A stretch of 64,000 nt of DNA, taken from assembly GCF_015291625.1 (NCBI RefSeq), contig NZ_CP030047.1, positions 2,666,001 to 2,730,000 of the forward strand. The letters run 5' to 3'. The stretch comes from Bradyrhizobium sp. CCBAU 53421. GTDB taxonomy: Bacteria; Pseudomonadota; Alphaproteobacteria; Rhizobiales; Xanthobacteraceae. Below the pieces are notes generated by a model. The model made no database searches and was not told where the DNA came from. It worked only from the letters and a program-made list of their open reading frames with translations. A program made the position numbers and the translations under genes. This document shows positions 1-11,287 of this stretch, one piece after another; the first letter of the stretch is position 1; the number at the start of each line of letters is the position of its first letter.

Positions 1-2703
1 CACGCGCTCGGCGCGCGCCATGATCTCGTCGTTCCAGCGCTGCAGATCCTCGGGCTTGGTCGGCTCGGGCGCGAAGTCGGGCAGGTCGCGATTGCTGGCG
101 AGCGCGATGTGCAGCTCGGCGAGACGCTTTCCGCTGTGCGACATGTGGCGCAGCCAGGTCGCATGATCGCCGCCGTCCTCTGCCGGGCCCTCACTTGCGG
201 CAAGCAGGCGTTGCCGTTCGACCAGTCGGTCGAGGTGCGAGGCCGCGACCGTCCAGAGGTCGCCCTGGTTGACGACCATCGCATGCAGCACGGCGATGGC
301 GCTGCGCTTGTCGCCTTCGACCAATTCAGAGGTGCCGAGCAGGGCCGGGGTGTTCGGAAAGTCGACCACTTCGGTGAGGAAGCGGCCCATCTCGATCTCC
401 GGATTGATGCCGACCTCGAGCTTCCGGTAGATCTTGGTGACATACTCGTTGTCGACCAGCGCGGTCGAATGCGGCTGATCGTTCTCGAATACGCGGATCC
501 GCTCCGGCTGCCGGACCGGGCGGTCGGAGAAGCGGCTGGTCGGCCGGAATTCGAGCTTCAGGCCCTGCTCGCCCTCGTCGACCGTGAGGTTTTCCCGCAA
601 GTTGCGCAGGAACAGGCCGGTGAAGATCTGGTCGGTCGAGACATCGAGCAGCGTGCCCTCGCGCGCGCCCTGACGGACCGCGGCAAAGGCGCGCGGGTTG
701 TAGCGCTCGCGGTCGAAGCGCACCCATTCGATCTGCATCGGCAGCACGTAGCGGCTGGTGACGCCGCGCTCGGTGGTTTCGAAGAAGATCAGCCAGGGCC
801 GGTTGTCGCCGATGTCGCAGAACGGGATCGCGGAGACCAGCGTCGGCTGGATCGCCTTCGCGGAATGCTCCGGGTACCAGCGCGTGCGGGCGAGATGGCC
901 GGGCAGCACGTCGTGCTCGAACACGCCGCGCTCCCGCGCCAGCGAGGTCCAGGTCGAATTCAGCGGCACCACCAGGGTCTCGAATTCCGGCACCGCCCGC
1001 GGCTTCACCGGCTCGGATTTGTCGCGCTCCTGCAACTGGAACCAGTAGAAGCCGTACGGCGCCAGCGTGATCATGTAGGGCAGCTCGCCGATCGCCGGGA
1101 AACGCGTGCGCCCGAGCATCTCGAGCGGAATGCGGTCCTTGAAGGCGGAGAGGTCGAGCTCGGTCGCCTGCGCCGAGCGCGACAGATTGGCGACGCACAG
1201 GATGACCTCGCCCTGGTACTGCCTGACATAGGCGAGCACCGAGCGGTTCTCGGGGCGGATGAAGGTCATGGTGCCGCGCCCGAAGGCAAGCGTCGACTTG
1301 CGCACCGCGATCAGCCGCTTGGTCGCCGACAGCAGGGATGACAGGCTGCGCGACTGCGCCTCGACATTGACGGCCTCGTAGCCGTAGACCGGATCCATGA
1401 TCATCGGCGCGTACAGCCGCGCCGGGTCGGCGCGCGAGAAGCCGCCATTGCGGTCCGGCGACCATTGCATCGGCGTCCGCACGCCGTTGCGGTCGCCGAG
1501 ATAGATGTTGTCGCCCATGCCGATCTCGTCGCCGTAATAGATGATCGGCGTGCCGGGGAACGACAGCAAGAGCGAGTTCATCAGCTCGATCTTGCGCCGG
1601 TCATTGTCCATCAGCGGCGCAAGGCGGCGGCGGATGCCGACATTGATCCGCGCGCGCGGGTCGTTGGCGTAGGTCGACCACAGATAGTCGCGCTCGACGT
1701 CGGTGACCATTTCCAAGGTCAGCTCGTCGTGATTGCGCAGGAACAGCGCCCATTGGGCCGCTGCCGGAATGTCGGGCGTCTGGCGGAGGATGTCGGTAAT
1801 CGGAAAGCGGTCTTCCTGCGCGATCGCCATGTAGATGCGCGGCATCAGCGGGAAGTGATAGGCCATGTGGCATTCGTCGCCATGGCCGAAATATTCCTGC
1901 ACGTCCTCCGGCCATTGGTTGGCCTCGGCCAGCAGAATCTTGCCCTTGGCATAGGCGTCGAGCTCCCGGCGCAGCCGCTTGATGATGGCATGCGTCTCCG
2001 GCAGGTTCTCGTTGTTGGTGCCGTCGCGCTCGCACAGATAGGGAATGGCGTCGAGCCGGAAGCCGTCGACGCCGGTGTCGAGCCAGCGCTTCATCACCTG
2101 GACGATGGCGCGCACCACGCGGGGATTGTCGAAGTTCAAATCCGGCTGGTGCGAGAAGAAGCGATGCCAGTAGAACTGGCCGGCCTCGGGATCCCAGGTC
2201 CAGTTCGACTTTTCCGTGTCGGTGAAGATGATGCGGGTATCGAGGTATTTCTGGTCGGTGTCGCTCCAGACATACCAGCTGCGCGCGCTCGAATTCGGCG
2301 GGCTGCGCCGCGCGCGCTTGAACCAGGCATGCTGGTCCGAGGTGTGGTTGACGACGAGCTCGGTGATGACGCGCAGGCCGCGTTTCTTGGCCTCCTGGAT
2401 GAAGCGCTTGAAGTCCTTCATCGTCCCGAAATCGGGATTGATGTCGCCATAGTCGCCGATGTCGTAGCCGTCGTCGCGGCCGGGCGAGGGATAGAACGGC
2501 AACAGCCACAGCGCGGTGACGCCGAGCTCCTGCAGATAGCCGAGCTTCTCCGTCAGGCCCGCGAAGTCGCCGATGCCGTCATTGTTGCTGTCGGCGAACG
2601 CCTTGACGTGCAGCTGGTAGATGATCGCGTCCTTGTACCACAGCTGGTCGGCGGTCTCGGTCGCGATCTTCACCTCGGTATTGACGGAGGAGAAAACGTT
2701 CAT
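1..2703 (-). CDS. treS: Trehalose synthase fused to maltokinase (TreS-Mak), 3' end outside window
   Basis: An open frame of 901 codons runs leftward from the ATG at 2703 and is cut by the window edge. Residues 1 to about 540 form a GH13 trehalose synthase, which interconverts trehalose and maltose. Its catalytic motifs are visible: GVDGFRLDAIPYL (nucleophile Asp), ILLAEANQWPE (acid/base Glu) and FLRNHDELTLEM (third Asp). From about residue 560 the protein continues into a maltokinase, which makes maltose 1-phosphate; the fusion normally reaches about 1100 residues, so roughly 200 are missing. A clear AAGGAG ribosome site lies 6-7 bases before the start, inside the end of glgE, 10 bp upstream, so the two genes are coupled. 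With GlgE this forms the trehalose-to-glucan route. Confidence 0.95.
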   Translation of the reverse strand, partial: MNVFSSVNTEVKIATETADQLWYKDAIIYQLHVKAFADSNNDGIGDFAGLTEKLGYLQELGVTALWLLPFYPSPGRDDGYDIGDYGDINPDFGTMKDFKRFIQEAKKRGLRVITELVVNHTSDQHAWFKRARRSPPNSSARSWYVWSDTDQKYLDTRIIFTDTEKSNWTWDPEAGQFYWHRFFSHQPDLNFDNPRVVRAIVQVMKRWLDTGVDGFRLDAIPYLCERDGTNNENLPETHAIIKRLRRELDAYAKGKILLAEANQWPEDVQEYFGHGDECHMAYHFPLMPRIYMAIAQEDRFPITDILRQTPDIPAAAQWALFLRNHDELTLEMVTDVERDYLWSTYANDPRARINVGIRRRLAPLMDNDRRKIELMNSLLLSFPGTPIIYYGDEIGMGDNIYLGDRNGVRTPMQWSPDRNGGFSRADPARLYAPMIMDPVYGYEAVNVEAQSRSLSSLLSATKRLIAVRKSTLAFGRGTMTFIRPENRSVLAYVRQYQGEVILCVANLSRSAQATELDLSAFKDRIPLEMLGRTRFPAIGELPYMITLAPYGFYWFQLQERDKSEPVKPRAVPEFETLVVPLNSTWTSLARERGVFEHDVLPGHLARTRWYPEHSAKAIQPTLVSAIPFCDIGDNRPWLIFFETTERGVTSRYVLPMQIEWVRFDRERYNPRAFAAVRQGAREGTLLDVSTDQIFTGLFLRNLRENLTVDEGEQGLKLEFRPTSRFSDRPVRQPERIRVFENDQPHSTALVDNEYVTKIYRKLEVGINPEIEMGRFLTEVVDFPNTPALLGTSELVEGDKRSAIAVLHAMVVNQGDLWTVAASHLDRLVERQRLLAASEGPAEDGGDHATWLRHMSHSGKRLAELHIALASNRDLPDFAPEPTKPEDLQRWNDEIMARAERV

Positions 2704-2713
2704 GACGGCTCCT

Positions 2714-4663
<1,950 letters not shown>

Positions 4664-4763
4664 GGTGATGCCGCCATTGAAAATGCAAATGACGTCCCGG
4701 CGCCGGGAAGGAGGCGCGCCAGGCCCATATAGAAAGCCGCTCGCCGGGCAATGGTTCCCGGTG

Positions 4764-4788
4764 GGAACGCCGGATAGGGTAGAGCGTT
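4764..4788 (+). promoter_or_regulatory. Candidate EcfG general-stress promoter of malQ
   Basis: GGAAC at 4764-4768, a 16-base spacer, then CGTT at 4785-4788. This fits the consensus known for the alphaproteobacterial general-stress sigma factor EcfG (GGAAC, 16-17 bases, CGTT). It lies about 80 bp before the malQ start in the divergent region with glgE. Stress induction of glucan and trehalose genes would make sense but is inferred. Confidence 0.55.
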
Positions 4789-4866
4789 GAACATCAACTA
4801 TCCCTTTCCCGTATCTGTACAATTTAGCAACGATCCCAATACCGTTGCGAGCAGGCAGCGTGCCGA

Positions 4867-6816
4867 ATGGACCTTTACGCCAAAGCCCAGACCCTGGGAA
4901 TCCAGACCGAGTATATCGATGGTAGCGGTCACCGCCGTGTGACAACCCCCGAGGCGCTGACGGCGATCCTCGCGGCGCTGCCGCCCCAGACGCCGCGCCG
5001 GCTCGTCGCCGATCCCGTGGTCGTCAGAGCCGGCCATGGCGGGCAGACGCAGCTCTCCGAAGCGGCCCAGCTTCCGGTGCAATGGAAGCTCACGAGCGGC
5101 ACTGCGGTGCTCGCACAAGGCGAGGTGCATGAGCGGAGCCTGACGTGGCCGTCCGGCTTGCCCGAGGGTGTGCACCGGTTGCAGCTCAAGGACGCATCGG
5201 GCAGCGAGGAGCTGCCGGTTCTGGTGGCGCCGGAAGCCGCGTTCGGCGGCGCGTTCGAGCGCTGCTGGGCGATCGCGGTGCAGCTCTATGGCGTGCGGTC
5301 GGCGCGCAACTGGGGCATCGGCGACTTCACCGATCTGCAGGGCCTGCTCGAATTTGCCCATCGGCTCGGCGCCGACGGCATCGGGCTCAATCCGCTCCAC
5401 GCGCTGTTCGACGATCGGCCCGGCGATTGCAGCCCATACTCGCCGAACAGCCGGCTGTTCCTCAACGCGCTCTATATCGACGTCGAGAGGATTCCCGAAT
5501 TCCGCGTCGATGCCGAGACGCAGGCCGCGCTGGCGCAGCTCCGTAGCCGCGACATGGTCGACTATGTCGGTGCCGCGGCGCTGAAATGGCCCGCGCTGCG
5601 CGCCGCCTTCGCGGCCTTCAAGGCCAATCCCGGCCTCGGCCGCTGGCAGGATTTCGAGGCCTATCGCAGCGAGCAGGGTGCGCTGCTGTCGCGCTTCGCC
5701 TGCTTCGAGGTGATGCGGCACAAATTCAACACACCGTGGTGGGAATGGCCGGACGAGTGGCGGCAGCCCAGTGACGCGGCGTGCGCCAAATTGCGCCGCG
5801 CCCGCGACACGGCCGCCGAGGTCGAGTTCGTCGAATTCGTGCAATGGACCGCGGACCGCCAGCTCGGCGCCTGCCAGACGCTGGCGCACAGGCTCGGCAT
5901 GCGGGTCGGGCTCTATCTCGACGTTGCCGTCGGCGTGCAGTCGGACGGCTTCGACGCCTGGAATGAGCAGACCGCGATCTCGCGTCATCTCGGCGTCGGC
6001 GCGCCGCCGGACCCGCTCAACACCGCGGGCCAGGACTGGGGACTTGCCGGCTTCAATGCCGCGGGCCTCGAGCAGCGCGCGTTCGAGCCGTTCCGGCAGA
6101 TGCTGCGCGCCTCGATGCACCATGCCGGCGCGATCAGGCTCGACCACGCCTTCGGGCTGAAGCGGCTCTATCTGGTGCCGCGCGGATTCGGCCCGGCCAA
6201 CGGCGCCTATGTGCTGATGCCGTTCGAGGCGCTGCTGGCGGCGACCGCGCAGGAGAGCGTGGCGAGCCGCTGCGTCGTGATCGGTGAGGACCTCGGCACC
6301 GTGCCCCCGGGGTTCCGCGAGCAGATGAACGGCTGGGGCATCTGGTCCTATCTGGTGATGATGTTCGAGACCGACGATCAGGGCATGTTCCGCAACGCCG
6401 ACTATTATCTGCCGAATGCGCTGGTGACGTTCAACACTCACGACCTGTCGACCTACGCCGGCTGGCGCTCGTTCAGCGACCTCAAGACCAAGCGCGCGCT
6501 CGGGATCGATCCCGGCGAGACCGACCAGGGGCGCTGGGACGCGCTCGGCCATCTCGACGACGTGCTGCGCCGTCACGACATCCACCACAATGATTTCTAT
6601 TCGGTGGTGAGCTTCATGGCGCGGACGCGATCGCGGATGATGGCGGTTTCGATGGAGGACCTGCTCGGCATCGTCGAGCAGCCGAACATCCCGGGCACCG
6701 TCTACGAGCATCCGAACTGGAAGCGGCGGCTGCCGGTCTCGCTCGAGCATCTCGCGTCGGCGATCGACGTCGATGCGCTCAAGCGTGCAACCCGCGAGCG
6801 GTCGCACGCCGGATAA
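4867..6816 (+). CDS. malQ: 4-alpha-glucanotransferase (amylomaltase)
   Basis: 649 residues. MalQ disproportionates maltodextrins by moving alpha-1,4-glucan segments between chains and releasing glucose; it is a cytoplasmic GH77 enzyme. Family motifs are present: AIRLDHAFGLKRL (nucleophile Asp near residue 426), VIGEDLGTVP (acid/base Glu near 474) and FNTHDLSTYAGW (third Asp near 525). The N-terminus (MDLYAKAQTLGIQTEY) matches the family's extra N-terminal domain. It is divergent from glgE, and the GH15 gene follows 15 bp downstream, so both probably share a transcript from the candidate EcfG promoter upstream. Confidence 0.95.
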   Translation: MDLYAKAQTLGIQTEYIDGSGHRRVTTPEALTAILAALPPQTPRRLVADPVVVRAGHGGQTQLSEAAQLPVQWKLTSGTAVLAQGEVHERSLTWPSGLPEGVHRLQLKDASGSEELPVLVAPEAAFGGAFERCWAIAVQLYGVRSARNWGIGDFTDLQGLLEFAHRLGADGIGLNPLHALFDDRPGDCSPYSPNSRLFLNALYIDVERIPEFRVDAETQAALAQLRSRDMVDYVGAAALKWPALRAAFAAFKANPGLGRWQDFEAYRSEQGALLSRFACFEVMRHKFNTPWWEWPDEWRQPSDAACAKLRRARDTAAEVEFVEFVQWTADRQLGACQTLAHRLGMRVGLYLDVAVGVQSDGFDAWNEQTAISRHLGVGAPPDPLNTAGQDWGLAGFNAAGLEQRAFEPFRQMLRASMHHAGAIRLDHAFGLKRLYLVPRGFGPANGAYVLMPFEALLAATAQESVASRCVVIGEDLGTVPPGFREQMNGWGIWSYLVMMFETDDQGMFRNADYYLPNALVTFNTHDLSTYAGWRSFSDLKTKRALGIDPGETDQGRWDALGHLDDVLRRHDIHHNDFYSVVSFMARTRSRMMAVSMEDLLGIVEQPNIPGTVYEHPNWKRRLPVSLEHLASAIDVDALKRATRERSHAG

Positions 6817-6831
6817 CGCGGAGCACGGCGC

Positions 6832-8640
6832 GTGGCCTCTCGGATCGAGGACTATGGACTGATCGGCGATTGCGAGACCGCGGCGCTGGTCGGCCGTGAC
6901 GGCTCGATCGACTGGCTGTGCTGGCCGGCATTCGGCTCCGACGCCTGCTTCGCGGCGCTGCTCGGCACGTCGCGGAACGGGCGCTGGCTGCTGGCGCCCG
7001 CTGGCGAGATCAGGCAGACCTCGCGCCGCTATTGGGACGATACGCTGATCCTGGAGACCCGCTTCGAAACCGAGCACGGCGTGGTCGCGCTGATCGACTT
7101 CATGCCGCCGCGCGGCAATGCCTCCGACGTGGTCCGCCTGGTGCGTGGCATCAGCGGCCGCGTCAAGATGCACATGGAGCTGGTGATCCGCTTCGGCTTC
7201 GGGGTCGATGTCCCCTGGGTGAGAAAGAACCCGGACGGCGAGGGGCTGCTGGCGATCAGCGGGCAGGACATGACCGTGCTGCGCACCCCAGTCGAGACGC
7301 ACGGCGAGGATCTTACCACGCTGGCCGATTTCGAGGTCGGCGAGGGCGACACCGTGCCGTTCGTCCTGACCTACGGCGCATCGTTTCAGCCGGTGCCCGA
7401 GCCGATCGATCCCGCGGCGGCGCTGAAGGACACCGAGGACTACTGGAAGGAATGGTGCAGCCGTTCGACCTATGACGGCAGCTATCAACGCGGCCTCGTG
7501 ATGCGCTCGCTGATCACGCTGAAGGCGCTGACCTTCAGGCCGACCGGCGGCATCGTCGCGGCGCCCACCACGTCATTGCCGGAAAAGCTCGGCGGCGCGC
7601 GCAACTGGGACTACCGGTTCTGCTGGCTGCGCGACGCCACCTTCACGCTGCTGGCGCTGATGAATTCGGGCTACACCGAGGAAGCGGCGGCATGGCACAA
7701 CTGGCTGCTGCGGGCCGCGGCCGGCGCGCCGGCCAACATACAGATCATGTATGGCATCCTGGGCCAGCGGCGCCTGCTGGAATGGGAGGCCGGATGGCTG
7801 TCCGGCTACGAGGGGGCGCAGCCGGTGCGCGTCGGCAATGCCGCGCATGCGCAGCTTCAGCTCGACGTCTTTGGCGAGCTGATCGACGCCTTTCACCAGT
7901 CCCGCATGGCCAAGCTGAAGCTCGACGAAGAGAGCTGGTCGCTGGAGTGCACCGTCGTCGGTCATCTCGCCGACGTCTGGGACCAGCCGGATCACGGCAT
8001 CTGGGAGCGTCGCGGCACTCCGAGGCACTATGTGTTCTCCAAGGTGATGTGCTGGGTCGCCTTCGACCGTGCCATCAAGAGCGCGGAGCGGTTCGGCTTC
8101 AAGGGACCGCTGGTCAAATGGCGGGTGCTGCGCGAGGCCATCCATCGCGACGTCTGCCGGCGTGGCTTCGATCCCGATCTCAACAGTTTTGTCGAGAGCT
8201 ACGGCTCAACACTGCTCGACGCCAGCCTGCTGCTGCTGCCCTCAGTCGGCTTCCTGCCGCCGGACGATCCACGCATCCGCGGCACGATCGCGGCGGTCGA
8301 GCGGCACATGATGCGCGACGGCTTCGTGCTGCGGCACGATCCGCGCGAGGTGTCCGACGAAGTCCAGCCGATCGAGGGCGCATTCCTGGCCTGCAGCTTG
8401 TGGCTTGCCGACGCCCATGTGCTGGCAGGGGACCTCGACAAGGCGCAGACCATGTTCGACCGCGTCGTGGCGGTCGCCAACGATCTCGGGCTGCTGGCGG
8501 AGGAGTTCGATTCCGGCGCCGGCCGCCAGACCGGCAACTTCCCGCAAGCGCTGACCCATATCGCGCTGATCAACACGGCGCACAATCTCAGCGCCGCCAG
8601 GGCCGACGCCGAGAAGCCCGCGGTGCAGCGGTCGACCTGA
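6832..8640 (+). CDS. GH15 family glycosidase (glucoamylase- or trehalase-like)
   Basis: 602 residues from a GTG start with CGGAG just upstream. The protein begins with the trehalase-like N-terminal region (IEDYGLIGDCETAALVG and SIDWLCWPAF) and continues into the GH15 alpha/alpha barrel (NWDYRFCWLRDATFTL). A catalytic-base glutamate is expected near LLAEEFDSGAGRQTGNFPQA at the C-terminus. Known members hydrolyse either alpha-1,4-glucan ends or trehalose; actinobacterial relatives are trehalases. No signal peptide is seen, so it should act on cytoplasmic glucan or trehalose, in keeping with malQ 15 bp upstream. Substrate cannot be decided from sequence alone. Confidence 0.9.
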   Translation: MASRIEDYGLIGDCETAALVGRDGSIDWLCWPAFGSDACFAALLGTSRNGRWLLAPAGEIRQTSRRYWDDTLILETRFETEHGVVALIDFMPPRGNASDVVRLVRGISGRVKMHMELVIRFGFGVDVPWVRKNPDGEGLLAISGQDMTVLRTPVETHGEDLTTLADFEVGEGDTVPFVLTYGASFQPVPEPIDPAAALKDTEDYWKEWCSRSTYDGSYQRGLVMRSLITLKALTFRPTGGIVAAPTTSLPEKLGGARNWDYRFCWLRDATFTLLALMNSGYTEEAAAWHNWLLRAAAGAPANIQIMYGILGQRRLLEWEAGWLSGYEGAQPVRVGNAAHAQLQLDVFGELIDAFHQSRMAKLKLDEESWSLECTVVGHLADVWDQPDHGIWERRGTPRHYVFSKVMCWVAFDRAIKSAERFGFKGPLVKWRVLREAIHRDVCRRGFDPDLNSFVESYGSTLLDASLLLLPSVGFLPPDDPRIRGTIAAVERHMMRDGFVLRHDPREVSDEVQPIEGAFLACSLWLADAHVLAGDLDKAQTMFDRVVAVANDLGLLAEEFDSGAGRQTGNFPQALTHIALINTAHNLSAARADAEKPAVQRST

Positions 8641-8670
8641 TCAGGCCATCGCCCTGCTCGGCGGCATTCG

Positions 8671-10968
8671 TCAGTGCAGGTCGATCGGCGGGTACGGCGT
8701 TCCCGGCGGCACGCCGAGATAGAGATATTCGAGGCCGAACTTGGCGGCGAATGCAGAGGCCACGTCATCGAGCAGGATCTGCCCCGACGCGTTGAGATGC
8801 AGCTCCGGGCGGGTGAAGCCGTTCAGTGTGAACGCCGGCAGCGTGTTCTCGTTGATCAACAGATCGTCGAATGTGTGCGCCACATGGGTGAGGTCGGCGA
8901 GGTTTCCGGCGATGTCGCTCACGACAGCGCCGTTGGCGCTGAAGCCGGTGATGGCGAGCGGCGAGGTCGGCGGATTGCCGGCCGTCACGACATGGTCGAA
9001 CACCAGCTTGCTCGGATCGCCAAGCAGTGCGCTTGCCGCAGCATCGAACGTCGCCGTGCCACCGTCGTTCAGCGAAAGCGTCGGCGATCCGCCCGCGAGA
9101 TGAACGGCCTCGTCGAAATCGAGCGTGAACTGGATCGTCGATCCGGCGGTCTGCGTGCCGCCTGCGGGGGCAGCGGTGATGTCGGTCAGGTGCGGCGCGA
9201 TCGTGTCGATCTGCAGGGTACCGGCCGGATTGCCGATCGCGCCGGTGAGATCGGCATCGTGATTGAACTGGTCCTTCATCGTGCCGCCATGCAGGTCGGA
9301 GCCGATGACGGCAAGGTCGGGCGTGTTTTCGCCGGCGGCCACCGTGTATTGGTAGGTCAAGGCGTTGGTGCCGCTGCCGCTCACGAACGACGCGAAGCCG
9401 CCGTCGTTGAGCAGCAGATGCGGTTGACCGGTGACGGTCACGTTCTCGTCGAACGTCAGCGTGAAGGTCACGACGTGACCGGCATTCAGATCGCCGGACC
9501 CGGCCGTGATGCCGGTGCCCGAGGTGGTCACCGACGTCACGCTGGGTCCGCCGAAGATGAAATCATCGTCGCTGAGGTCGGTCTTCGTCACATTGTCAAG
9601 CGTCAGGATGTTGCCGCCGAAATCGATGACGGTGTCGGCTCCGGCTTGCGTGGCGAGTGCGAGCACGGCCGCGAGGTCGTGAATGCCGGCTGCCTTGAAC
9701 GATCTGAGATCGATCCTGTCGTCGGTGCCCGCGCCGGCGATGAAGTCGGTGATGACGTCAGATCCGCTTCCTGCCTTGAAGACGTAGGTATCGTCGCCGG
9801 CGCCCAGCCTGATCAGATCATTGCCCGCGCTGCCAACGATGACATCGTCGCCCGCGCCGCCGTCGATCGTCAGCTTGATCGACCCGGCGCCGAGGCCGGA
9901 CGCATCGATGTTGTCGGCGCCGCCAAAGCCGTTGATGATCAGAGAGTCGTTGGCAGCTTCCTGACCCAGAATCGAGACCTCGGCAGGCAAGCCGTCGACC
10001 AGAATGGTCCCGCCGCTCTGGGTCACCGTGATCCGATCGATTCCACCTGTGCCCTCGACCGTCACGGTATCGGCCGCGCCGTCGCCGGTGCCGCTATTGG
10101 CCGGCGAAGAGAGGTCGACGAGGACCTGCTTGACGTCGGTGCCCGCCAGATCGTGGATGGTGACGTGATCCGCTCCGCCCAGCGCGTGGAAGGCAATCTT
10201 CTCGATGCCATTGAGGTCCATCGTGACGTTGGCGACGTCCCGGGTCATGCGCACCCGCGACCCGTTGGCCGAGATGTCGATGTTCTCGGCAATATTGGCA
10301 CCGTTGAATTGCAGGGTGTCGGTACCGGCCCCGCCCTCGACCATGTCGCTGCCGTCGCCGGGATTCCAGATGTAGGTATCGTCGCCGTTGCCGAGCAGGG
10401 CGGTGTCGTTGCCGCGTCCGCCGGTGACGACGTCGTTGCCGTTGCCGCCGATCAGGAGGTCGCTGCCGTCGCCGCCGGTGATGGTGTCGTTGCCGTCGCC
10501 GCCGTCGAGCGTGAGCGAGATCAGTGGCGCGAGCCCGTTGCCGGCCGTGATGATGTCGTCACCACCGCCGGCGTGGAGAACCAGGTTCTCGGTCGTGCCG
10601 ATGTCGACGGCGAACGGATCGGGACTGGTCCGGTTGAGGCTGACATGGCTGCCATTGGCCGTGATGGTGAACACCTCGGCGGCGTCCTCGCCGTCGATGA
10701 CGGCGGTATCGTTGCCCGCTCCGCCATCCAATGCGACCGGCGGCAGGCCGCCCGCGCTTGCGTCGAGCGTGACAGTGTCGTTGCCGTCCTGGCCGAGGAT
10801 GCTGATGGCTGTCGTGTTGGCTGTGGCAGAGGGGCCGCCCGTGATCGGAACCGCGCCACCGTCGACCTGGATGTTACCTGCCGCTTCGCGGCCCGTGGTG
10901 ATGGCGTTGTCGGCGGCGTCGCCGGTGACGGTGAGGACCCCGGCGGCGAGATCGGCGGTAACGGCCAT
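8671..10968 (-). CDS. Secreted RTX-like calcium-binding repeat protein
   Basis: 765 residues from ATG 10968, chosen because GGAGCG precedes it; the longer frame to 11163 lacks a ribosome site. Residues about 40-460 carry many GGxGNDxxxxG nonapeptide repeats (for example DGGDGNDTITGGDGSDLL) that bind calcium and form parallel beta rolls. Two Ig-like repeats follow, each built around FTLTFDE and LLLNDGG or LSLNDGG, and there is a C-terminal tail of about 70 residues. There is no Sec signal, as expected for type I secretion by an uncleaved C-terminal signal. No ABC exporter or membrane-fusion gene is next to it. It is probably an extracellular matrix or adhesion protein; the role is not known. 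Confidence 0.85.
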   Translation of the reverse strand: MAVTADLAAGVLTVTGDAADNAITTGREAAGNIQVDGGAVPITGGPSATANTTAISILGQDGNDTVTLDASAGGLPPVALDGGAGNDTAVIDGEDAAEVFTITANGSHVSLNRTSPDPFAVDIGTTENLVLHAGGGDDIITAGNGLAPLISLTLDGGDGNDTITGGDGSDLLIGGNGNDVVTGGRGNDTALLGNGDDTYIWNPGDGSDMVEGGAGTDTLQFNGANIAENIDISANGSRVRMTRDVANVTMDLNGIEKIAFHALGGADHVTIHDLAGTDVKQVLVDLSSPANSGTGDGAADTVTVEGTGGIDRITVTQSGGTILVDGLPAEVSILGQEAANDSLIINGFGGADNIDASGLGAGSIKLTIDGGAGDDVIVGSAGNDLIRLGAGDDTYVFKAGSGSDVITDFIAGAGTDDRIDLRSFKAAGIHDLAAVLALATQAGADTVIDFGGNILTLDNVTKTDLSDDDFIFGGPSVTSVTTSGTGITAGSGDLNAGHVVTFTLTFDENVTVTGQPHLLLNDGGFASFVSGSGTNALTYQYTVAAGENTPDLAVIGSDLHGGTMKDQFNHDADLTGAIGNPAGTLQIDTIAPHLTDITAAPAGGTQTAGSTIQFTLDFDEAVHLAGGSPTLSLNDGGTATFDAAASALLGDPSKLVFDHVVTAGNPPTSPLAITGFSANGAVVSDIAGNLADLTHVAHTFDDLLINENTLPAFTLNGFTRPELHLNASGQILLDDVASAFAAKFGLEYLYLGVPPGTPYPPIDLH

Positions 10969-11287
10969 GAATTGCGCTCCACAATATTGGCGGGTCTGGG
11001 TGCAGACTCGCGGAACTAACGTGATTGGCTGCGTCAGGAAAAATTCCTGGATGCGAGCGGCAGCAACCAAACGTGACGCAGGTGCTTTGCGAACTCCTCG
11101 ATCGATCGCCGATGAACCGGCTTTGGGATAGTCGAGTGGAGCCGCGGATCGGTCGGGCGACAAATGGCCGCGCGATCACTGTGATGCGATCACATGATCA
11201 GTGTGACTCGATCGGATGTGGTGGACTGTAATCCCGGTCACGCTGCGGCCCGCGTTCGATCACGCGGGGAGCGATCATCCGGACGCT
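10969..11287. other. 319-bp gene-free region upstream of the RTX-like gene
   Basis: Separates the end of the pentose-phosphate operon (11288) from the start of the leftward RTX-like gene (10968). It holds the TCAC/GTGA inverted-repeat cluster at 11176-11206. No credible coding frame was found. Confidence 0.6.
11176..11206. promoter_or_regulatory. Cluster of alternating TCAC/GTGA arms (palindromic operator candidate)
   Basis: TCAC (11176), GTGA (11181), TCAC (11190) and GTGA (11203) alternate. The inner unit TGTGATGCGATCACA (11180-11194) is a 15-bp inverted repeat resembling a CRP/FNR-family site but with a 5-base rather than 6-base spacer between TGTGA and TCACA. It lies about 210 bp upstream of the RTX-like gene. 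The binding protein is unknown. Confidence 0.4.

Noticed and set aside
4798..7488. An 896-codon minus-strand frame opposite malQ and the GH15 gene
   Set aside because: Covers two confident genes on the opposite strand and has no family resemblance.
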